From an uncultured Prevotella sp. (GTDB lineage Bacteria > Bacteroidota > Bacteroidia > Bacteroidales > Bacteroidaceae), in assembly GCA_944320195.1 (NCBI GenBank), contig CALUGP010000017.1, positions 1-58,578 of the forward strand: a stretch of DNA of 58,578 bases, read 5' to 3'. The position numbers were made by a program, and so were the translations under genes. Shown piece after piece: positions 52,472-58,578 of the stretch; position 1 is the first letter of the stretch; each line of letters starts with the position of its first letter. The notes under the pieces were generated by a model. That model saw nothing but the letters and a program-made list of their open reading frames with translations. It made no database searches and had not been told where the DNA came from.

Positions 52472-52704
52472 TCTATTTTTAATCTGAACACCCATCATTT
52501 TTAACTCTTTTTGGCCTGCCAAAGCATCATTTAACGCAATCTGTAAACCATGCGTTTACACTTTTTATGAAAACGACATGCGGCGATGCAAAACACGACG
52601 CAACCCGCATGGCATCAGGAAAACCGCTGGCAAGAACAGCAGTCCAACCCCAAGTGTAGCCTACATGCCGACAGACCGGCGACCGTCACACGGCAAGGCT
52701 ATTT

Positions 52705-52832
52705 TCCAAAGACGGCCTTTGGCAATGCAAAAGGCCGTCAATCGCACTCCAAAAGGCCGTCTTTTGCAAGCTGAAAGACGGCCTTTTGCAACGCCACAGG
52801 CAACATGCTGACAATCAAGAAGTTACGCGGTA
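52705..52832. repeat. GGCCGTC composite repeat, copy H with tail
   Basis: CAAAGACGGCCTTTGG, GCAAAAGGCCGTCAATCGC, CAAAAGGCCGTCTTTTGCAA and GAAAGACGGCCTTTTGCAA, then the tail CTGACAATCAAGAAGTTAC. It lies between divergent genes; no gene is seen in 52427-52945. Confidence 0.8.
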
Positions 52833-52911
52833 CGCCGGAATCGGCTGCATTGGCATCGCATGATTTGCCCGTTTTTATTTTGACGTAAGCATGTTTTGGC
52901 GTATATTTGCA

Positions 52912-52919
52912 GATGGAAT
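52912..52919 (+). promoter_or_regulatory. Putative fabK-like promoter, -7 element
   Basis: TATATTTG, 26 bp upstream of the ATG at 52946. Confidence 0.5.
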
Positions 52920-52945
52920 ATCGTTTTAAACCAAACTGAAATATT

Positions 52946-53887
52946 ATGGAAAAGAACAGAATAACAGAACTATTCGGAATAAAATACCCTGTCGTACAGG
53001 GCGGAATGGTGTGGTGCAGCGGCTGGAGGCTTGCCTCGGCGGTGAGCAACGCCGGCGGACTGGGTCTGCTCGGAGCCGGCTCGATGCACCCGGAGACGCT
53101 TGAGGAGCACATCGCCAAGATGAAAGAGGCCACCGACAAGCCTTGGGGCGTAAACGTTCCGCTGATGTATCCTGAGATAGACCGCCTGATGAAGCTCATC
53201 ATCGACAGCGGCGTGAAGATAGTCTTTACCTCTGCTGGCAGCCCGAAGAAATTTACTGCGATGCTCCACGAGGCCGGGATCACCGTAGCCCACGTGGTGT
53301 CGAGCAGCAAGTTCGCACGCAAATGCGAGGAAGCCGGAGTAGACGCGGTGGTGGCCGAAGGCTTCGAGGCAGGCGGACACAACGGCCGCGAGGAGACTAC
53401 CACGATGACGCTCATACCCCAAGTGCGCCGCGCAACGGGCCTGCCGCTCATCGCCGCAGGCGGAATAGCGTCGGGCGAAGCCATGCTCGCCTCGATGGTT
53501 CTCGGCGCGGAAGGCGTTCAGATAGGCACTCTCTTCGCCCTGACGGAGGAGAGTTCGGCCGCCGACGCGTTCAAGCAGCGTTGCGTTTCACTGGAAGAGG
53601 GCGACACGATGCTGTGCCTTAAAAAGCTCGCCCCCACCCGACTGATCAAGAACTCGCTGTATAATAAGGTGAAAGAGGCCGAAGACGGCGGAGCGTCTGC
53701 CGACGAACTGCGCGCCATCTTGGGGCAGGCGGCGTCGAAGCGCGGCATCTTCGAGGGCGACATCGACGGTGGAGAGCTTGAAATAGGGCAAGTGGCCTCG
53801 GCCATAAAGAGCGTAAAGCCCGTGGCCGAAGTGATGAAAGAACTGATAGAAGGGTTTGAAAGGGCGAAAGAGAAGATAAAAAATTAA
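52946..53887 (+). CDS. fabK: FMN-dependent enoyl-ACP reductase II / nitronate monooxygenase family
   Basis: 313 residues, TIM barrel of the NPD/FabK family. Start ITELFGIKYPVVQGGMVWCS, AVSNAGGLGLLGAGSMHPET, VDAVVAEGFEAGGHNG (the conserved EGxEAGGH motif with the catalytic-type His), LPLIAAGGIASGEAMLASMV and LGAEGVQIGTLFALTEES for FMN phosphate. Length and motifs fit FabK, which does the last step of fatty-acid elongation; nitronate monooxygenases are close relatives, so the symbol is probable only. Single gene, followed by a heptad hairpin. Confidence 0.83.
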   Translation: MEKNRITELFGIKYPVVQGGMVWCSGWRLASAVSNAGGLGLLGAGSMHPETLEEHIAKMKEATDKPWGVNVPLMYPEIDRLMKLIIDSGVKIVFTSAGSPKKFTAMLHEAGITVAHVVSSSKFARKCEEAGVDAVVAEGFEAGGHNGREETTTMTLIPQVRRATGLPLIAAGGIASGEAMLASMVLGAEGVQIGTLFALTEESSAADAFKQRCVSLEEGDTMLCLKKLAPTRLIKNSLYNKVKEAEDGGASADELRAILGQAASKRGIFEGDIDGGELEIGQVASAIKSVKPVAEVMKELIEGFERAKEKIKN

Positions 53888-54001
53888 GAATTAAGAGTTA
53901 AAAATTAAGAAAAAATGCTTTGCTTGTTGACAAGGACGTAATGCATCCGACTTCAACAGGCAAAGCATTTTTTCTTAATTCTTAACTCTTAATTCTTAAT
54001 T
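53882..54001. repeat. Heptad inverted-repeat hairpin 5, 42-bp stem
   Basis: The arms 53882-53922 and 53960-54001 are complementary with one mismatch; besides the heptads, the inner part (AAAATGCTTTGC / GCAAAGCATTTT) also pairs. It lies between convergent fabK-like and MATE genes, with T-runs suited to termination in both directions. Confidence 0.8.
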
Positions 54002-54011
54002 TAAAAACCAT

Positions 54012-55436
54012 CTATTTAAACCCCTTTTTCAGCCACTTGCCGCTGAAAAGGCGGATAAGGAAGATTGTGCCGCGCAGCGTCAGCTCTATCGCCATCGCCA
54101 TCCAGACGCCGCGCAGGCCGTATGTGGGGGCGAGATGGGCGGCAAGCGTAAGGCGCACAAGCCACATTGAGGCAAGGTTCATGGTGGCAGGTATGAGCGT
54201 ATCTCCTGCTCCGAGACACACGCTGTAGGTAACTATCGCGGCGGCGAACATCGGCTCTGCAAACGCTTCTATGCGCAAAGACTGCGATCCGAGCAGGCGA
54301 ACCTGCTCGTCGGGGGTCATCACTCCAATCATCTCGGGCGCGAAGATATACATCACCAAGCCCATAAATGCCATAACACCCATGCCCATGAACACCGTGC
54401 GATACGCAAAACTGCGTGCCAACTGGCGGCGTCCCGCACCGATACTCTGCCCGACAAGTGTCGTCGCGGCGTCCCCGATACCGTATCCCGGCATGTAACA
54501 CAGGCTCTCGGCAGTTATCGCAAGCGTGTTAGCCGCTATCGCAATGTTGCCCAAAGGGGCAACAATCATTGTGCTGACTATCTGCGCCCCGCTCATCATC
54601 ATGTACTGGGCGCCCATCGGAAGACTTACTTTCGCGGCGTTGCGAAGGTAGTTCCACATCGGCGCGAACGTCCATTTCTCATTCTTCAGGGACAATTCTG
54701 GCGACTTGACCGTCGCAAACCATATCAGCATTACACCTGTAACGGCATACGCCAAGGCCGTTCCAAGCGCCGCGCCGGGCACTCCCATGCCCGCGCCGGG
54801 TATCGTCATGTCGACGCCCAGCACCGTTGCGGGCCGCGTCTCGTAGATAAGAAAGAAGTTGAAAACCACGTCGAGCAGGCACATCAGTATGCTCATGACG
54901 CTCGGAACGCGCATGTTGCCCGAGCTTTTAAGCATGCTCGACGACAAGATGCCTATCTGGTAGACAGGCAGCGAAAGGCAATATATGGTGAAATAAGACG
55001 TCGCGTCGCCGCATATGTCCTCCCCTCCGCCAAGCCAACGAGGCAAAGGCCCGGCTATGGCGACGCATATCGATGTGAGAATGACGGTGACCAGCGCCGT
55101 GGCCATCAATCCCTGGCGGAACACCTGGCGCGCCTTCTTGAAGTCGTTCGCACCTATGAAGTGGGCCGCCTGCACCGAAAAGCCGAGCGCGGCGGCCGAC
55201 GTAAGCCCGCCGAACAGCCACGTGGTTGACTCCACGATGCCGATTGACGCGGAAGCCTTCGCGCCAAGCGAACCTACCATCGACGCGTCGATGTAGAACA
55301 TCATGATTGTAGTAAGCTGTGCGAGAATGGACGGAATGCTGAGCTGCACTATCAGGTTAAGCTTCTGACTGCCGCTCATCTCCTGGCCGTTGCGTATCAT
55401 CGCCAGCAACGCATTATCCTTACTGCTTGAAAACAT
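54012..55436 (-). CDS. MATE-family multidrug/sodium antiporter (second)
   Basis: 474 residues, twelve hydrophobic segments. MATE motifs: PSILAQLTTIMMFYIDASMV, GSLGAKASASIGIVES, GYGIGDAATTLVGQSIGAGR. It is not closely similar to the other MATE protein of the window. A TAATTTTG element at 55441-55448 would put the RNA start at about 55435, so translation may begin at the internal ATG 55400 (MIRNGQEMSG). Confidence 0.92.
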   Translation of the reverse strand: MFSSSKDNALLAMIRNGQEMSGSQKLNLIVQLSIPSILAQLTTIMMFYIDASMVGSLGAKASASIGIVESTTWLFGGLTSAAALGFSVQAAHFIGANDFKKARQVFRQGLMATALVTVILTSICVAIAGPLPRWLGGGEDICGDATSYFTIYCLSLPVYQIGILSSSMLKSSGNMRVPSVMSILMCLLDVVFNFFLIYETRPATVLGVDMTIPGAGMGVPGAALGTALAYAVTGVMLIWFATVKSPELSLKNEKWTFAPMWNYLRNAAKVSLPMGAQYMMMSGAQIVSTMIVAPLGNIAIAANTLAITAESLCYMPGYGIGDAATTLVGQSIGAGRRQLARSFAYRTVFMGMGVMAFMGLVMYIFAPEMIGVMTPDEQVRLLGSQSLRIEAFAEPMFAAAIVTYSVCLGAGDTLIPATMNLASMWLVRLTLAAHLAPTYGLRGVWMAMAIELTLRGTIFLIRLFSGKWLKKGFK

Positions 55437-55440
55437 GGTG

Positions 55441-55448
55441 CAAAATTA
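55441..55448 (-). promoter_or_regulatory. Putative promoter of the second MATE gene, -7 element
   Basis: TAATTTTG on the minus strand; no TTTG at the expected -33 distance. If real, it excludes the first ATG. Confidence 0.4.
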
Positions 55449-55560
55449 ATACTTTTCAGGCAAACACAGACACGTGAAACAGTAAAAACAACATATTGGC
55501 AGACTCACCAAACAGGCACATTGACACACCACAAGGATGACAGTGGGCGGCAAACGCATT

Positions 55561-55648
55561 TGCAAAAGGCCGTCTTTCATCTTGCAAAAGGCCGTCAATC
55601 GCAGGCTAAAAGGCCGTCTTTTGCAAACCAAAAGGCCGTCTTTTAGAA
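55561..55648. repeat. GGCCGTC composite repeat, copy I
   Basis: TTGCAAAAGGCCGTCTTTC, TTGCAAAAGGCCGTCAATCG, TAAAAGGCCGTCTTTTGCAA and CAAAAGGCCGTCTTTTAG. All four units point the same way here, unlike most other copies. Confidence 0.8.
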
Positions 55649-55666
55649 AACATATGACAGCCTCAA

Positions 55667-55695
55667 GCCAACTGCCTGGCCATCAGGCAGTTGGC
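55667..55695. repeat. Perfect 12-bp hairpin
   Basis: GCCAACTGCCTG and CAGGCAGTTGGC flank a 5-nt loop. It lies just past the candidate ncRNA terminator; it has no U-run of its own. Confidence 0.7.
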
Positions 55696-55704
55696 CTACG
55701 GGCA

Positions 55705-55742
55705 TAAAAAACGGCGGAAACTTTCAAATGAAGCTCCCACCT
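55705..55742 (-). terminator. Terminator of the candidate ncRNA
   Basis: On the minus strand GGTGGGAGCTTC-ATTT-GAAAGTTTCCGCC (with G-T pairs) is followed by GTTTTTTATG. Confidence 0.65.
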
Positions 55743-56007
55743 TTCTTATCAACATTAACCATGAAACTTGTCTTTTGTAAAATCGGAGGCCGTGTCTTTT
55801 TACGCTTTCCCTCGCCCCCGAAACCTGTTGCTGTGATATACAGCAAACAGGGTTGTACATCTTGTTACCTAAACTAATCTTTTTACCTTATACCTATGAA
55901 ACTTTTTCAGAGTGCCTCACGGCACAATTGTCATCCTTTTCTCTAACAATCTAAACTTTACCTTATAACTTAATACCTAACAAACTAACACCTATTGTTT
56001 TGTTTTG
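55705..56007 (-). ncRNA. Candidate structured non-coding RNA of about 300 nt
   Basis: It has an exact Bacteroidetes promoter (56014-56044) at one end and a terminator hairpin with a U-run (55705-55742) at the other. Inside are a hairpin GTGCC-GTGA-GGCAC, and a longer one CCTGTTTGCTGT-ATATC-ACAGCAACAGG near 55825-55853. The only reading frame in it (53 codons from ATG 55860) runs through the terminator stem and past the U-run, so I regard it as fortuitous. I cannot name the RNA family; it is not tmRNA, RNase P or SRP RNA by eye. It might instead be a long leader of the MATE gene, but the terminator argues against that. Confidence 0.55.
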
Positions 56008-56013
56008 ACGATG

Positions 56014-56044
56014 CAAAGGTACGACTGTTTGCGCACACAGCAAA
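56014..56044 (-). promoter_or_regulatory. Promoter of the candidate ncRNA
   Basis: TTTG (56041-56044), 19 bp, TACCTTTG (56014-56021). Confidence 0.7.
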
Positions 56045-56176
56045 GCAAATGGGGCATTTTCTGCATCAAAACGGCTTATTTTTGACCTAAATCAAAATAA
56101 TCGGGAAACAAGGATTTTTTTGCAGTCCGCAGCATTGGATTTTGCAGAAAACACTGTGACAAACCACTACAAATAG

Positions 56177-56211
56177 CAAAAAAGACCCGGAGCAGCATCA
56201 CTGCTCCGGGC
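56177..56211 (-). terminator. Strong intrinsic terminator of the glyS-FKBP operon
   Basis: A perfect 10-bp stem CCCGGAGCAG / CTGCTCCGGG followed on the minus strand by TCTTTTTTGC. Confidence 0.9.
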
Positions 56212-56235
56212 CTTTCACCTTATATAATATACTTG

Positions 56236-56871
56236 TCATTCAGTTATCCAAACGCCCTCGGCGGCGCGGGTGTCGGGCACATCCACCCCGGCACGGTAAT
56301 AAGCTACAAGCTCAATGTCGAATATCAGTGTGCTGTATGCCGGAATCGACGACGAGCCTGACGTGCCATAACCCAACCAATAAGGGATGTACACGCGCCA
56401 ATAGTCGCCTATGTGCATGTACTGCAACGCCGTGGCGAAGCCGTCAACGGTGCCCCCGACATACATGGTGGAAGGAAGAGCCGTGGCCGGATTGTACTCG
56501 CCGATGTAAGACTCATCGAACACATACCCGTCGGCGTATGACGTTGACGGGATGAGACGTCCCCTGTAGTTCACCTTCACAGAGTCTGAGAACATGGGGC
56601 AGCCGCTGCCCGTACCGGCCCTTAGCACCTTCACGGCTATGTAATCGTCATTGGTTGTCGGGATGGTGTCCTCCAACGCGTAGCTCCTTATCAGCTTCCA
56701 AGTGCCGTCGGCGTTGGCTTTCGCCTGCTCGTAAATGTCGGCGAAATAAGCCTCATTGCGGTTTTGCCAGTCGGGGAACTCCTCAACCGTGTTGTCGTCC
56801 TCGCTACATGAGGCGAAAACAGACAGCAGCATCAGCGCAAAAGCGGCGAATATGATGTTGTATCTCTTCAT
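56236..56871 (-). CDS. FKBP-type peptidyl-prolyl isomerase lipoprotein
   Basis: 211 residues. MKRYNIIFAAFALMLLSVFA with lipobox FASC, then SEDDNTVEEF. The C-terminal FKBP domain (about 95-190) has DSVKVNYRGRLIPS, YVFDESYIGEYNP, VDGFATALQYMHIGDYWRVY and IPYWLGYGTSGSSSIPAYST LIFDIELV, the canonical order. Assists folding of envelope proteins. It starts at the base after the glyS stop, so both are in one transcript, ended by the terminator at 56177-56211. Confidence 0.92.
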   Translation of the reverse strand: MKRYNIIFAAFALMLLSVFASCSEDDNTVEEFPDWQNRNEAYFADIYEQAKANADGTWKLIRSYALEDTIPTTNDDYIAVKVLRAGTGSGCPMFSDSVKVNYRGRLIPSTSYADGYVFDESYIGEYNPATALPSTMYVGGTVDGFATALQYMHIGDYWRVYIPYWLGYGTSGSSSIPAYSTLIFDIELVAYYRAGVDVPDTRAAEGVWITE

Positions 56872-58413
56872 TTACTGCAGTTTTTTAAGCAGGCTCGTTA
56901 TGCTTACCTTGTCTTCGATGATACCACGCAGGTCGGCTATGTTGACACGTTCCTGTTCCATTGTGTCGCGGAAACGCAGTGTCACGGTATTGTCTTGTAG
57001 CGTGTCGTGGTCTACCGTTACGCAGTAAGGCGTGCCTATTGCGTCCTGGCGGCGGTAGCGTTTGCCGATAGAATCCTTCTCGTCGTACTGGCAGTTGAAG
57101 TGGAACTTCAGGTCGTTGATTATTTCGCGGGCTTTCTCCGGCAGTCCGTCTTTCTTCAACAGAGGCATTACGCAGAGCTTGACGGGAGCGAGGGCAGCAG
57201 GCAGTTTCAGTACAACACGTGTCTCGCCGTTCTCGAGCTGTTCCTCACAATAGGAGTGGCACATAACCGACAGGAACATGCGGTCTACTCCGATACTGGT
57301 CTCGATGTCGTACGGGGTGTAGCTTTCGTTGGTCTGCGGGTCGAAGTACTTGATTGACTTGCCCGAGAATTTCTCGTGTTGTGACAGGTCGAAGTCGGTG
57401 CGGCTGTGTATGCCTTCCACTTCCTTGAAGCCGAACGGCATGCGGAATTCGATGTCGGTAGCTGCATTGGCGTAGTGGGCCAGCTTCTCGTGGTCGTGGA
57501 AGCGGTAGTTCTCCGCGCCGAAGCCAAGTGCCTGGTGCCACTTCATGCGCAGCTCCTTCCATTTATTAAACCATTCCATCTCGGTGCCGGGCTTAACGAA
57601 GAACTGCATTTCCATCTGCTCGAACTCGCGCATACGGAAGATAAACTGGCGTGCTACAATTTCGTTCCTGAAGGCCTTGCCTATCTGTGCTATGCCGAAC
57701 GGTATCTTCATGCGGCCCGTCTTCTGAACGTTGAGGTAGTTCACGAATATACCCTGTGCCGTCTCCGGGCGCAGGTAAATTTTGTTTGTAGCGTCGGCGG
57801 CCGAGCCCATCTCGGTTGAGAACATCAGGTTAAACTGGCGCACGTCGGTCCAGTTCTTTGTTCCGCTGATGGGGTCAACTATCCCTTCGTCAAGGATTAT
57901 CTGCTTCAGTTCTTCAAGGTCGGGGCCTTGCATCGCTTTCGTGTAGCGCTCGTGCAGGGCGTCGCGCTTCTGCTGGTGCTCAATTACGCGCGGGTTGGTC
58001 TCGCGGAATTTGGCTTCGTCGAAAGCCTCGCCGAAGCGTTTGCGTGCCTTGGCTACCTCTTTTTCTATTTTCTCGTCGTACTTTGCGATCTGGTCTTCTA
58101 TCAGGTTGTCGGCACGATAGCGTTTTTTCGAGTCGCGGTTGTCTATCAGCGGGTCGTTGAAAGCGTCTACGTGGCCGCTGGCTTTCCATATAGTAGGGTG
58201 CATGAAGATGGCCGAGTCGATACCCACGATGTTCTCGTGAAGCAGCACCATGCTCTTCCACCAGTATTCCTTAATGTTGTTTTTCAGTTCAACACCGTTC
58301 TGTCCGTAATCGTAGACGGCTGCCAGACCGTCGTAAATGTCGCTGCTCGGGAATACGAAACCATACTCCTTGCAGTGGGACACTATTTTCTTAAAAACAT
58401 CTTCTTGTGCCAT
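56872..58413 (-). CDS. glyS: Glycyl-tRNA synthetase (alpha2 type, class II)
   Basis: 513 residues, single-chain dimeric form as in Bacteroidetes, archaea and eukaryotes rather than the alpha2beta2 form. Class II motif 1 around GIDSAIFMHPTIWKASGHVD, motif 2 FRNEIVARQFIFRMREFEQM EMQFF, and motif 3 in the region FLSVMCHSYCEEQL. GSAADATNKIYLRPETAQGIF is the characteristic glycine-specific stretch. The C-terminal anticodon-binding domain begins about residue 410 (LPAALAPVKLCVMPLLKKDG). Promoter at 58499-58529. Confidence 0.97.
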   Translation of the reverse strand: MAQEDVFKKIVSHCKEYGFVFPSSDIYDGLAAVYDYGQNGVELKNNIKEYWWKSMVLLHENIVGIDSAIFMHPTIWKASGHVDAFNDPLIDNRDSKKRYRADNLIEDQIAKYDEKIEKEVAKARKRFGEAFDEAKFRETNPRVIEHQQKRDALHERYTKAMQGPDLEELKQIILDEGIVDPISGTKNWTDVRQFNLMFSTEMGSAADATNKIYLRPETAQGIFVNYLNVQKTGRMKIPFGIAQIGKAFRNEIVARQFIFRMREFEQMEMQFFVKPGTEMEWFNKWKELRMKWHQALGFGAENYRFHDHEKLAHYANAATDIEFRMPFGFKEVEGIHSRTDFDLSQHEKFSGKSIKYFDPQTNESYTPYDIETSIGVDRMFLSVMCHSYCEEQLENGETRVVLKLPAALAPVKLCVMPLLKKDGLPEKAREIINDLKFHFNCQYDEKDSIGKRYRRQDAIGTPYCVTVDHDTLQDNTVTLRFRDTMEQERVNIADLRGIIEDKVSITSLLKKLQ

Positions 58414-58498
58414 TTGTATATATGTTAGCTTAATATTAAATCAAAACTAATGTCTGCGTAAGGATACGAAAACATAACATCTTAACGCCTTTAGGCTG

Positions 58499-58529
58499 CA
58501 AAGATAGTGCAAGTTGAGCGAAATGCAAA
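58499..58529 (-). promoter_or_regulatory. glyS promoter carried by a repeat
   Basis: TTTG (58526-58529), 19 bp, TATCTTTG (58499-58506), giving a leader of about 80 nt to the glyS ATG. Confidence 0.7.
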
Positions 58530-58578
58530 ATAAAAGTGCGAGAAACAAACTTTATTTAGCATTTCCGAGACGCAGCCT
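58499..58578 (-). repeat. Promoter-bearing repeat, copy 2 (cut by window end)
   Basis: CAAAGATAGTGCAAGTTGAG, CGAAATGCAAAATAAAA, GAGAAACAAAC, TTTATTT and CATTTCCGAGACG align with 51214-51290 in the same order and spacing. Confidence 0.75.

Noticed and set aside
11281-55648. CRISPR-like appearance of regularly repeated GGCCGTC units
   Set aside because: Units are near-palindromic with both orientations mixed, spacers are only about 5-15 bp and not unique, each array has at most four units, and no cas genes are present.
55697-55860. 53-codon minus-strand frame beginning MYNPVCCISQQQ
   Set aside because: It includes the terminator stem and U-run of the candidate RNA and has no recognisable features; listed as part of the ncRNA instead.

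Overview
The window looks like chromosome from a Bacteroidales bacterium, most likely Prevotellaceae. The reasons are type IX secretion genes (porE- and porQ-like), Mfa1/FimA-type fimbriae with DUF3575 and DUF3868 partners, SPII lipoproteins with short lipoboxes, no obvious Shine-Dalgarno spacing, and repeated Bacteroidetes-type promoters (TTTG, about 19 bp, then TAnnTTTG). GC content is fairly high and the DNA between genes is crowded with repeats. I see no phage, transposase, integrase or CRISPR array.

Layout: 1-10449 (minus strand) is a fimbrial cluster running DUF3575, DUF3868/OmpA-like, Mfa1-like major subunit, Mfa2-like anchor, a fimbrillin-like lipoprotein and a very large beta-helix surface protein cut by the window edge. 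10450-11388 is a repeat-filled gap holding a MITE-like element. 11389-16505 (minus) carries trmB, ilvE, xseB-xseA and a subtilisin-like protease. 16801-21697 (plus) carries a LUD-domain protein, topB and a PorE-like lipoprotein. 21710-23245 is an ECF sigma-factor operon. 23638-29166 (plus) carries lutABC and then a three-gene amino-sugar nucleotide operon. 29275-33158 holds a beta-barrel protein, an RNA methyltransferase, thyA and folA.

33327-37697 (minus) holds Lrp plus a thioredoxin lipid-side protein, an ExbB/ExbD energising operon and tRNA-Ser(GGA). An AraC regulator (37794-38696) is divergent from two tandem aldo/keto reductases. 41040-44469 (minus) carries tatD, an unknown gene, a prenyl synthase and tonB; 44635-46301 carries porQ and cmk. 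46745-58413 is mostly minus strand: purT, a small unknown gene, a phosphodiesterase, a cytidylate-kinase-like gene, a MATE transporter, a lipoprotein, FabK-like enoyl reductase (plus), a second MATE transporter, a candidate structured RNA, an FKBP lipoprotein and glyS.

The most unusual content lies between the genes: nine copies of a composite repeat built from GGCCGTC half-palindromes; five long hairpins made of inverted TTAAGAR heptads, one with a compensated base change; a 299-bp MITE-like element with 24-bp perfect inverted ends and an 8-bp target duplication; a repeat that carries its own promoter; and a roughly 300-nt transcription unit with promoter and terminator but no convincing protein. 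All functional statements come from reading the translated sequence and from family knowledge; no database search was run.
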